From SSS58A sp041648155 (lineage in GTDB: Bacteria > Krumholzibacteriota > Krumholzibacteriia > Krumholzibacteriales > Krumholzibacteriaceae): a stretch of DNA of 7,063 nt. Numbering within the stretch: position 1 is the first letter of the stretch; every line of letters begins with the position of its first letter. Below the pieces are notes generated by a model. It was not told the DNA's origin, did not search any database, and was given only the letters and a program-made list of their open reading frames with translations. The position numbers were made by a program, and so were the translations under genes. The stretch lies in NCBI GenBank assembly GCA_041648155.1, contig JBAZPL010000137.1, positions 1 to 7,063 on the forward strand, written 5' to 3'. Of this stretch, positions 1-5,541 are shown in pieces.

Positions 1-1
1 C

Positions 2-70
2 GGCCGCGAGGGGATCAAGTTCGCCCTCATGGAGATGACCGAACCGCGCGTCGTGTGCTTCAATTTGTAG
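2..70 (+). CDS. 3' end of an unidentified protein gene (partial)
   Basis: The window opens inside a plus-strand reading frame that ends at TAG (68-70). The visible 22 residues end in MTEPRVVCFNL. Codon third positions are almost all G or C, as in the other genes here, and an intrinsic terminator follows 30 bases later, so this is very probably a real gene end. The tail is too short for me to assign a family. The gene converges on dapB, whose stop lies at 162-164. Confidence 0.7.
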   Translation, partial: GREGIKFALMEMTEPRVVCFNL

Positions 71-100
71 GAGGCCCGGCCGGCGCCGCGGAAACGATAC

Positions 101-134
101 GGGGCGTCTCGAGTGAGACGCCCCGTTCTTATTT
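101..134 (+). terminator. Rho-independent terminator after the first, partial gene
   Basis: A perfect 10-bp stem, GGGGCGTCTC (101-110) with GAGACGCCCC (115-124), closes a GAGT tetraloop and is followed by GTTCTTATTT. The U-rich tail lies on the plus-strand side, so it mainly ends transcription of the gene stopping at 70. It sits between two convergent genes and could also slow minus-strand transcripts leaving dapB, but there is no good U-tract in that direction. Confidence 0.9.
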
Positions 135-161
135 GGGCCTCGGCCGGGTAAAGTGGGGTCT

Positions 162-929
162 CTACAAAAGGCCCAAAACGTCATCCATCGTATACAGCCC
201 GGGCTTTTTCTCGTGGATGAAATGAATCGCCCTGATCGTCCCGCGCGCGAAGGTGCGGCGCGAGTGCGCCCGGTGCGTGAGCTCGAATCTCTCTCCCTCG
301 CCCGCGAAGATCACCGTGTGCTCGCCGACGACGTCCCCGCCGCGAAGCGAATGCATGCCGATCTCCTCGTTTTTGCGCGCGCCGACGAGCCCTTCGCGCC
401 CGTGGATCACGGCGGAGCCGGGCCGCGCCTTCGCGATCGCGTCGGCGAGCTTCGCCGCCGTCCCGCTCGGGCTGTCCTTCTTCTTGTTGTGATGAATCTC
501 GACGATCTCGGCGTCAAAATCGCCGAGCGCGCGCGCCACGTCCTCGACGATCCTGAACATGAGGTTGATACCGGCCGACATGTTGGGGCTGATGATGAGC
601 GGGATCCGCCCGGCGGCCTTCTTCGCGAGCGCGAGCTCATCGGTCGTGAAGCCGGTCGTGCCGACGATCGCCGCTCGGCCCGCGGCCGCGCTCTGCTCGA
701 TGTGCTCGAGTGCGGCCTTTGGATTCGTGAAATCGACGACGACGTCGCAGGCGCCGAGCGCCTTCGCGAGATCGGCGGTCACCGTTACGCCGGAGAGTGC
801 GTTTCCGAGCCCGGGGCTCCCCGGCGCCTCGATCGCGCCGGCGAGCGAGAGCCCGCCGTCACCTGCGATCTCATCGACGACGGTGCGTCCCATCTTTCCG
901 AGCGCGCCGCATACGACGACCTTGATCAT
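162..929 (-). CDS. dapB: 4-hydroxy-tetrahydrodipicolinate reductase DapB
   Basis: This 255-residue cytoplasmic enzyme reduces the DapA product (4-hydroxy-tetrahydrodipicolinate) to tetrahydrodipicolinate with NAD(P)H, in the diaminopimelate/lysine pathway. Visible motifs, in order: the Rossmann nucleotide loop GALGKMG (8-14), DFT (66-68), GTTG (90-93), SPNMS (114-118), and the family signature EIHHNKKKDSPSGTA (144-158). By alignment with E. coli DapB, H146 and K150 are the catalytic His and Lys (H159 and K163). The C-terminal LRGGDVVGEH block is also typical. Length is normal for the family (about 240-275). The ATG at 929-927 follows a GAGG 10 bases upstream (943-940). It lies 37 bases after the dapA stop on the same strand, so the two are almost certainly co-transcribed. 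Function is well supported; cofactor preference cannot be read with confidence. Confidence 0.97.
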   Translation of the reverse strand: MIKVVVCGALGKMGRTVVDEIAGDGGLSLAGAIEAPGSPGLGNALSGVTVTADLAKALGACDVVVDFTNPKAALEHIEQSAAAGRAAIVGTTGFTTDELALAKKAAGRIPLIISPNMSAGINLMFRIVEDVARALGDFDAEIVEIHHNKKKDSPSGTAAKLADAIAKARPGSAVIHGREGLVGARKNEEIGMHSLRGGDVVGEHTVIFAGEGERFELTHRAHSRRTFARGTIRAIHFIHEKKPGLYTMDDVLGLL

Positions 930-966
930 CCCTTTTTCGCCTCGTTTCGGCCGCGAGAGCCCCGGC

Positions 967-1857
967 CTACTTCGTTACCTTGAGCCCGAAGTCGACGAGC
1001 GCCGTGCGGAGCTTCTCGCGATTTTCCGGAAGCAGCCCCACAAGCGGGAGCCGTACGTCGCCGACGTCCATGCCGAGCATGTTCATCGCTTCCTTCACGG
1101 GCGTCGGATTCGTCTCGATGAACATAGCCTTGCAGAGCGGGAAGAGCTTGTAATGAAGCTTCCGCGCCGCGGCGAGATCCCCCTTCTCGAAGGCGGCGAT
1201 CATCGCGAGCATCTCCTTCGGCACGATGTTCCCGACGACGCTCACGATGCCCTTGCCGCCGACGGCGAGGATCGGAAGTGTGATCCCGTCGTCTCCCGAC
1301 ATGAGCGTGATTTTGTCGCCGCAGAGGAGGATGATCTCGCACATCTGCTCGAGCGAGCCGCTCGCTTCCTTGATCGCGACGATGCGCTCATGCGCGGCGA
1401 GGCGCTGCACCGTCTTCGGGAGCATGTTGAGCCCGGTGCGCCCCGGCACGTTGTAGAGCATGAGCGGCAGCCCGCCCTCGTCCGCGATCTTCATGAAGTG
1501 CGCGTAGAGTCCCTCAGGCGTGGGTTTGTTGTAGTAGGGCGTTACGACCATCGCGGCGTCGGCGCCGAGCTCGCGGGCCTTCTTGACGTTCTCGATCGAC
1601 TTCGCCGTCGCGTTCGTCCCGCAGCCCGCGCATATTTTTGTTTTGCCCTTCGCCTCGTCGACCGCGATTTCGATGATCCTGAAATGCTCCTCCCACGTGT
1701 AGGTGGGATTCTCGCTCGTTGTCGCGCACGGCACGAGCCCGTCCGTCCCCGCCTTGATGTGGAACTGCACGAGCTCGCGCAGCTTCGCCTCGTTGAGACC
1801 GCCGTCCTTCTTGTTGAACGGCGTGACGAGCGCGACGTACAGACCCTTGAATTCCAT
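967..1857 (-). CDS. dapA: 4-hydroxy-tetrahydrodipicolinate synthase DapA
   Basis: A 296-residue TIM-barrel aldolase that condenses pyruvate with aspartate semialdehyde, the committed step of diaminopimelate/lysine synthesis. The Schiff-base lysine is K163 in IVAIKEASG (E. coli K161). Y135 and R140 in YNVPGRTG match Y133 and R138. The TPYYN block supplies Y108/Y109 (Y106/Y107). T46 and T47 match the proton-relay T44/T45. The usual GTTGES motif around them reads ATTSEN (45-50), an unusual form. At the lysine feedback site H58 and N82 match H56 and N80, but W55 and K86 replace H53 and E84, so inhibition by lysine may be weakened or lost (inference). Length is normal (about 290-300). The ATG at 1857 has an AAGGAGG Shine-Dalgarno site 8 bases upstream. 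dapB follows 37 bases downstream. Related aldolases such as NanA share the fold, but the adjacent dapB and the residues listed argue for DapA. Confidence 0.95.
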   Translation of the reverse strand: MEFKGLYVALVTPFNKKDGGLNEAKLRELVQFHIKAGTDGLVPCATTSENPTYTWEEHFRIIEIAVDEAKGKTKICAGCGTNATAKSIENVKKARELGADAAMVVTPYYNKPTPEGLYAHFMKIADEGGLPLMLYNVPGRTGLNMLPKTVQRLAAHERIVAIKEASGSLEQMCEIILLCGDKITLMSGDDGITLPILAVGGKGIVSVVGNIVPKEMLAMIAAFEKGDLAAARKLHYKLFPLCKAMFIETNPTPVKEAMNMLGMDVGDVRLPLVGLLPENREKLRTALVDFGLKVTK

Positions 1858-2022
1858 GCCTCCAGCCTCCTTCTCGCAACCCTTTCCTGGATAATTGCGG
1901 TTAACGGCTATTCGAGCGACGGCAAGCCTTGCGCCGCCGCGGAATTTCCTGAAGAGACATTATGCGCGCGGGTACGGGGTGTCAAGGGGATAAGGGAAAC
2001 GAAAGAACGGAGGCTCTCTGCT
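1858..2022 (-). other. Intergenic gap between the desulfhydrase gene and dapA
   Basis: This 165-base gap on the minus strand contains no convincing open frame, no stem followed by a T-run, and no clear -35/-10 pair. dapA could therefore be read through from the upstream desulfhydrase gene or have its own weak promoter here; the sequence does not decide. A short GCAAG/CTTGC inverted repeat near 1920-1935 is too small and lacks a U-tract, so I do not call it a terminator. Confidence 0.5.
1866..1872 (-). promoter_or_regulatory. Strong Shine-Dalgarno site of dapA
   Basis: Read on the minus strand, AAGGAGG (1872-1866) lies 8 bases before the dapA ATG. A second GGAGG (1863-1859) sits almost against the start codon and is too close to be used. 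The site fixes the dapA start. Confidence 0.85.
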
Positions 2023-3033
2023 TCAAGGGGCGAGTTCCCGCCGCCAGGGGAAGAGCGAAAATATGCCGCCCGTGTGAATGAAGAGAACGTTGTCCGATTT
2101 CCTCCATCGGCCCTTTGCCGCTTCGCCGGCGAGACCGAGCATCGTCTTGCCCGTGTATGCGGGATCGAGAAAGAGCCCGAGGCGCCGCGCGCATATGCGA
2201 ATGATCTCGAGCCCCTCTTTGGTCGGTACTGCGTAGGCGGGACCGTCGTAGCCCCCCGCGATCTCGACCTCGCTCGGGAGAATCGGCTTGAACCACGAGG
2301 CGCCGCGATAGCGCCTCTCGTATTTCTCGACGAACGCATCCGAGATCCCCGCGATGCGCCGCACGAAATATTCCGGTGTGTCGAGAACGTTCACGCCGAG
2401 CACACGCGCCTTGAGGCCAAAGATCCTCTTCCCGTAGATGAGCCCGGCGGACGTTCCTCCGCTTCCGACGGCCGTGACGATCGTGTCGAACTCGATCCCG
2501 AGTGCCTTCTCGGCATCCGCGATCTCCTGCGCGGCCTTGATGTATCCGAAGACGCCCGGCGGGTAGGATGCGCCCTCGGGAATCACGTACGCCTTCTCGC
2601 CCGACGCGCCGAGCTCGACCGCGACCTCCGCCATTATCTCGTTCACCCGCGGCCATTCTTCCTGCGTGAGGAACCGGATCTCCGCGCCCGCCAGACGGTC
2701 GAGGAGCACGTTGCCGTCGCTTTCCACCGGCGCCTCGCCGCGCAGGACGAGCACGGGTCTCAGACCCAGCCGCGCCGCCGCGATCGCCGTCGCCCGGGCG
2801 TGATTCGACTGGATGCCGCCGCACGTGATGACCGTTCGGGCGTCCGTCGCCGCCACCTCGGCGAGGGCGAACTCGAGCTTGCGCACCTTGTTGCCCGAGA
2901 GCTCGGAGCCGGTGAGATCGTCTCGTTTAATGAAGACGTTCGGCAGGTCGGGGAGTTCGGGCACGGCGCGCATGCGCTCGACCGGGGTCGGGAGATTCGC
3001 GAGCTTGAGGGACGGGGGAAAGTCGAAGTTCAT
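2023..3033 (-). CDS. dcyD: D-cysteine desulfhydrase-type PLP enzyme (ACC deaminase family)
   Basis: A 336-residue fold-type II PLP enzyme of the ACC deaminase/D-cysteine desulfhydrase family, predicted to split D-cysteine into pyruvate, H2S and ammonia in the cytoplasm. The PLP lysine is K49 in ELSGNKVRKLEF. The cofactor and carboxylate loop GGIQSNH (72-78) and the phosphate-binding loop GSGGT (190-194) are present. Two positions separate the two activities. ACC deaminases have Glu in DPxYEGK and Leu in the late HLGG motif. This protein has DPAYTGK (T294) and HTGG (T321), the desulfhydrase pattern. Length is normal. L-cysteate lyase (CuyA) or another D-amino-acid activity remains possible. 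The ATG at 3033 has no visible Shine-Dalgarno site and an extended -10-like TGGTATCAT lies just upstream, so the mRNA could be leaderless. The gene is divergent from the ArsR/thioredoxin pair and precedes dapA on the same strand. Confidence 0.85.
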   Translation of the reverse strand: MNFDFPPSLKLANLPTPVERMRAVPELPDLPNVFIKRDDLTGSELSGNKVRKLEFALAEVAATDARTVITCGGIQSNHARATAIAAARLGLRPVLVLRGEAPVESDGNVLLDRLAGAEIRFLTQEEWPRVNEIMAEVAVELGASGEKAYVIPEGASYPPGVFGYIKAAQEIADAEKALGIEFDTIVTAVGSGGTSAGLIYGKRIFGLKARVLGVNVLDTPEYFVRRIAGISDAFVEKYERRYRGASWFKPILPSEVEIAGGYDGPAYAVPTKEGLEIIRICARRLGLFLDPAYTGKTMLGLAGEAAKGRWRKSDNVLFIHTGGIFSLFPWRRELAP

Positions 3034-3040
3034 GGGCGGG

Positions 3041-3049
3041 ATGATACCA
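3041..3049 (-). promoter_or_regulatory. Possible extended -10 promoter for the desulfhydrase gene
   Basis: On the minus strand the start codon is preceded by TTGGTATCATCCCGCCC. It contains TATCAT (3046-3041) with an upstream TG, the extended -10 form. Counting from the hexamer, transcription would begin at about 3034-3033, on or next to the A of the ATG. No -35 box is seen at 16-18 bases. This is a prediction from pattern only. Confidence 0.4.
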
Positions 3050-3081
3050 AAGCGCGTGCCGCGCGTCCCTAAAATATTCTC

Positions 3082-3109
3082 TTGACTAATTGCAATATTA
3101 TGATATCAT
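3082..3109 (+). promoter_or_regulatory. Promoter of the ArsR-thioredoxin operon
   Basis: TTGACT (3082-3087) and TATCAT (3104-3109) are separated by 16 bases, and a TG at 3101-3102 makes an extended -10. They lie in an AT-rich island: only about 10 of the 55 bases at 3071-3125 are G or C in otherwise GC-rich DNA. The predicted transcript starts near 3116. That leaves a leader of about 27 bases containing the Shine-Dalgarno site, and places the upstream ATG at 3113 outside the message. Confidence 0.75.
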
Positions 3110-3114
3110 AATAT
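3095..3114. promoter_or_regulatory. Perfect 20-bp palindrome, probable ArsR-family operator
   Basis: ATATTATGATATCATAATAT is a perfect inverted repeat with no spacer (arms 3095-3104 and 3105-3114). It covers the -10 hexamer and probable transcription start of the regulator gene that follows. ArsR-family dimers commonly repress their own gene from AT-rich inverted repeats placed this way. No T-run follows, and the position inside a promoter argues against a terminator. Binding by the adjacent regulator is inferred. Confidence 0.8.
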
Positions 3115-3127
3115 GAGAATAAATAGT

Positions 3128-3134
3128 GGAGGAG
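3128..3134 (+). promoter_or_regulatory. Shine-Dalgarno site that fixes the ArsR start
   Basis: GGAGGAG lies 8 bases before the ATG at 3143. The in-frame ATG at 3113 has no such site and falls within the operator, upstream of the predicted transcription start, so 3143 is preferred. Confidence 0.85.
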
Positions 3135-3142
3135 CGTGGAAG

Positions 3143-3487
3143 ATGGTTGCCGGCAATAACGTCGAGCCCCTCGCGGGAAACGATATAGATAGGTTCGCCG
3201 AAGTCTTGAAGGCGCTCGCGAATCCCGCGCGCCTCAGGATCGTGAATATCCTTGCCCGCGGCGAGCGCACCGTGACGGAGATCTGCGAGCGCTCGGGGCT
3301 CAAACAATCGCTCGTGTCGCAGCAGTTGAAAATACTGCGGCTCAACAATATAGTATCGAGCCGGAAGGAGGTGCCGCACACGTACTACAGTCTCAAGGAA
3401 CGAAACGTCATCCGCATGCTCAATTGTTTGAGCAGGTGTGAAGGGATAGATAGTCAGCCGAATCGGAGAAGCATAAAGGAGACATGA
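3143..3487 (+). CDS. ArsR/SmtB-family winged-helix transcriptional regulator
   Basis: A 114-residue cytoplasmic repressor-type protein. LKALANPARLRIVNIL (22-37) is the typical ArsR-family helix. The helix-turn-helix covers about 43-65 and includes VTEIC and KQSLVSQQLKIL. The wing includes SRKEVPHTYYSL (73-84). Cysteines are C48, C95 and C99. C48 aligns with the third Cys of the E. coli ArsR alpha-3 motif, but the two main arsenic ligands there are T43 and T45. The BigR/SqrR alpha-2 Cys position is N35. The inducer therefore cannot be named: C48 with the C95-X3-C99 pair could sense a metal, an oxidant or sulfur species (inference). The ATG at 3143 is chosen on a strong Shine-Dalgarno site and the promoter position. 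The stop overlaps the thioredoxin start (ATGA, 3484-3487). It probably represses its own operon through the palindrome at 3095-3114. Confidence 0.9.
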   Translation: MVAGNNVEPLAGNDIDRFAEVLKALANPARLRIVNILARGERTVTEICERSGLKQSLVSQQLKILRLNNIVSSRKEVPHTYYSLKERNVIRMLNCLSRCEGIDSQPNRRSIKET

Positions 3488-3819
3488 TGGGAGCGAACAC
3501 CACGCAGGTTAAGGAAGCGGATTGGCAGAAAGAGGTTCTCGAGTCGCCGATTCCGGTCATCGTCGATTTCTGGGCGCCGTGGTGCGGGCCGTGCAAGTTC
3601 CTCGGGCCCGTTTTCGAGGAGCTCGCCGGCGAATACGCAGGAATCGTGAAATTCGTGAAGCTCAACACCGACGAGAGCCAGAGCGTCGCCATCAAGTACG
3701 GAATCATGGGGATTCCCACGCTCAAGGTATTCAAGGGAGGCGCGGAGATCGACACGATGTCGGGCGCGGGGCCCAAGGATTATCTCAAGGATTTCCTCGA
3801 TAAGGCGCTCGCGAAGTAA
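3484..3819 (+). CDS. trxA: Thioredoxin
   Basis: A 111-residue single-domain thioredoxin, a cytoplasmic dithiol reductant for enzymes and oxidised proteins. It has the classical WCGPCK active site (W33, C34, C37), the buried acid D28 in VDFWAPWCGPC, and the cis-proline P78 in GIMGIPTLKVF. Length matches the family (about 105-110) and there is no signal peptide. Two consecutive ATGs (3484 and 3487) are possible starts. The AAGGAG at 3476-3481 is 2 bases from the first and 5 from the second, so the second Met may be the true start. Either way it overlaps the regulator stop, which suggests translational coupling. An intrinsic terminator follows at 3867-3905. Since the gene is tied to an ArsR regulator it may be an inducible accessory thioredoxin rather than the housekeeping copy; that is inference. 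Confidence 0.95.
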   Translation: MMGANTTQVKEADWQKEVLESPIPVIVDFWAPWCGPCKFLGPVFEELAGEYAGIVKFVKLNTDESQSVAIKYGIMGIPTLKVFKGGAEIDTMSGAGPKDYLKDFLDKALAK

Positions 3820-3866
3820 GCGATAAAGATTTCTGGAAGCGAAGCAGTAAATATCCTACACTGATA

Positions 3867-3905
3867 GCCGGGCAGTCGTCGATGGGGCGTGCCCGGCGAT
3901 TTTTT
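3867..3905 (+). terminator. Rho-independent terminator after thioredoxin
   Basis: An 8-bp perfect GC-rich stem, GCCGGGCA (3867-3874) with TGCCCGGC (3890-3897), has a 15-base loop and is followed by GA and six T (3900-3905). It lies 47 bases after the thioredoxin stop and separates the ArsR-thioredoxin operon from the glycosyltransferase gene. No clear promoter is seen in the roughly 50 bases between it and the next start. Confidence 0.85.
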
Positions 3906-3945
3906 GTCCGGCCCGTATCCGGTGCGCGAGACCGGAGCGATTGGG

Positions 3946-3952
3946 AAGGAGG
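3946..3952 (+). promoter_or_regulatory. Shine-Dalgarno site that fixes a GTG start
   Basis: AAGGAGG lies 6 bases before GTG at 3959-3961. The in-frame TTG at 3941 lies upstream of the site itself, so the glycosyltransferase is taken to start at the GTG. Confidence 0.85.
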
Positions 3953-3958
3953 CGCGGC

Positions 3959-5533
3959 GTGGCGGAACTTCCGTTTTTTGCCGGGGAGGAGGGGCGAGGA
4001 CACATACTCGCGCTCCTCTTCTTTCTATCCGCGTTCCTCATCGCGGTGTGGGGGAGCTGGCAGGGTACGCTTCCGGCCTCTGACGAAGCCGTGCTCGCCC
4101 AGACCGCGAACGAGATCCATACGGCCGGCGACGCGCTCACGTTGCGATTCGACGGCGCGCCGGTCCACGACACGCCGCCCCTTGGCCCGTGGCTCATGTC
4201 TCTCTTTCTTATGCTTTTCGGTGTGAATGAGTTCGCCGCGCGTTTCGCTTTCGTTCTCCTCTCGATCGGCGCGATCTACGTGACCTATTGTGCCGGAAGG
4301 GCGGCGTCCCGGGATTGGGGCGCTCCGGTCGCTCAGTGTCCGCCCGCGACGGCGGAAGGGGATTACAAGCGCGCGCACTGGGGATCGCTTCCCACGGCCG
4401 CCGGCTTCTTCTCCGCGGTCGTTCTCGCCGCGAGCCCGACCTTCGGCAGATTCATGCCTCACATAACGCTCGGGATCCCCTTCGCGTTCTTCGCTGCTCT
4501 CGGGCTTCTCGGATGGCTCAAGCTTCCAGGCGGTCGCGGCGGATTCGTCCTCTGGGGGGCGGCGGTCGGGGGGAGCGTTCTGAGCGCCGGCGCCGGGGGC
4601 TTCCTCCTCATTCTCGGCGCGCTCGCGGCGGGGCTCGTCGATCGGGACCGGCGCGCCCTCTGGCGTACTCCGGGATTTATCCTCGCGACGTTCATCGGCG
4701 TTCTGATCGGCGGAATCTGGCTTGTCCCCGAAACGATCCGAAGCGGCCTGAGTTTCTTCGACAACGCGCTGTGGGCTCCGCTCGCGCGCGTCATTCGCCC
4801 GTCGGCGGGCGCTCCCGCAGTCATGCTCGATTCGCTGACGAACGTCTGGCTCAGGAATCTTCCCTGGTCCATTCCCGCGACGGTTGCCGCCGCGAGAGTC
4901 ATATTCTTCAGGAAAAAGAGCGCGCGCGAGGCGGGCGTGAGTGGCGTCGACGCAGCCCTTCTCGTTTTCGCGGCCGCGGTCTTCGTCCCCCTTTCGCTGG
5001 CCGGCGGAGATACGCTCAGCTCGTTTCTTCCCGTCCTTCCGTTCGTCGCAGTCCTCACGGCGCGGGAGGTAGCGCGATGGCTCAGGCGTCCGGGAAAGAA
5101 TCTCGCGAAGCGCCTCTGGACGCTCAATCACGTCGCGACGGCGATCTTCTGTCTCCTCATGCTCCTCGTTGCGACGACGCCGGTCAGCTTCAGGAGGACG
5201 ATCAACGATCCGATCAGGGACGTCGCGAGAATGGCGGCCCGCATCGTGCCCGCCGGCTCGCGCATCGGGAACTTCGGGCAGCCGTACCGCGAGCAGTGCG
5301 CGCGGATGCTTTTTTACGGCGGCCGGGCGCTCGAACGGCCGCGCGCGAGCGCGGAGGAAGTCGCCGGCGCGCTGAACGAAGATCCACGGATGATCTTCCT
5401 GTCATCGGCCCGGGACGTCGAGATGCTTCGCTCGTCCGGGGCTTTCCCGTTCGAGATACGGGTGCTCTACGGCGCGGGCGATCTCGTGCTCTTCGGAGCC
5501 CGGGCGTCGGGCTCGAAAACGGAGGCAAGATAA
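3959..5533 (+). CDS. GT39/ArnT-like polytopic membrane glycosyltransferase
   Basis: A 524-residue membrane protein resembling the PMT_2/GT39 group of GT-C glycosyltransferases, which move sugars from polyprenyl-phosphate donors to lipids, glycans or proteins on the outer face of the inner membrane. The first membrane helix spans about 16-34. It is followed by a loop with the conserved acidic pair D42-E43 and by HDTPPLGPWL (70-79), then LFGVNEFAARF, a signature of the group. Several further hydrophobic segments run to about residue 408; I count roughly 10-12 helices by eye. The remaining 115 or so residues are soluble and probably periplasmic. The usual (D/E)KPP motif reads DTPP, so the Lys is replaced by Thr. 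The start is GTG with a strong Shine-Dalgarno site. The lipoprotein gene begins 8 bases after the stop, suggesting an operon. Donor and acceptor cannot be predicted. Confidence 0.85.
   Translation: MAELPFFAGEEGRGHILALLFFLSAFLIAVWGSWQGTLPASDEAVLAQTANEIHTAGDALTLRFDGAPVHDTPPLGPWLMSLFLMLFGVNEFAARFAFVLLSIGAIYVTYCAGRAASRDWGAPVAQCPPATAEGDYKRAHWGSLPTAAGFFSAVVLAASPTFGRFMPHITLGIPFAFFAALGLLGWLKLPGGRGGFVLWGAAVGGSVLSAGAGGFLLILGALAAGLVDRDRRALWRTPGFILATFIGVLIGGIWLVPETIRSGLSFFDNALWAPLARVIRPSAGAPAVMLDSLTNVWLRNLPWSIPATVAAARVIFFRKKSAREAGVSGVDAALLVFAAAVFVPLSLAGGDTLSSFLPVLPFVAVLTAREVARWLRRPGKNLAKRLWTLNHVATAIFCLLMLLVATTPVSFRRTINDPIRDVARMAARIVPAGSRIGNFGQPYREQCARMLFYGGRALERPRASAEEVAGALNEDPRMIFLSSARDVEMLRSSGAFPFEIRVLYGAGDLVLFGARASGSKTEAR
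5521..5525 (+). promoter_or_regulatory. Shine-Dalgarno-like GGAGG before the MBL lipoprotein
   Basis: GGAGG lies inside the last codons of the glycosyltransferase gene. It is 10 bases before an in-frame GTG (5536) and 16 bases before the ATG (5542). The spacing favours GTG, while the MKR start of the signal peptide favours ATG; the difference is only two residues. Confidence 0.5.
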
Positions 5534-5541
5534 CAGTGTTC

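Noticed and set aside
2023..3033. ACC deaminase as the function of the PLP enzyme.
   Set aside because: The Glu and Leu that mark ACC deaminases are Thr here (T294, T321), the desulfhydrase pattern.
559..3072. A very long plus-strand open frame (837 codons) opposite dapB, dapA and the desulfhydrase gene.
   Set aside because: It is antisense to three clearly recognised enzymes, rich in Arg, Glu and Asp, matches no family I know, and spans the gaps between them. Such frames are common in GC-rich DNA.
3113..3142. An ATG 30 bases upstream of the chosen ArsR start.
   Set aside because: It lies within the operator palindrome and upstream of the predicted transcription start, with no ribosome site. 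GGAGGAG points to 3143.
3847..3866. AT-rich stretch with a TACACT -10-like hexamer after thioredoxin, which might start a small RNA.
   Set aside because: No -35 box at a suitable distance, and any transcript would run straight into the terminator at 3867-3905.
4025..5131. A 368-codon minus-strand open frame under the glycosyltransferase gene.
   Set aside because: It is highly charged and Arg/Glu-rich, and lies wholly antisense to a protein with clear GT39 motifs.
4288..5535. An open frame continuous with and upstream of the MBL lipoprotein, which would suggest a much longer fusion.
   Set aside because: The upstream part is an Arg/Ser-rich shadow of the glycosyltransferase gene. The signal peptide and lipobox right after 5542 mark the true start.
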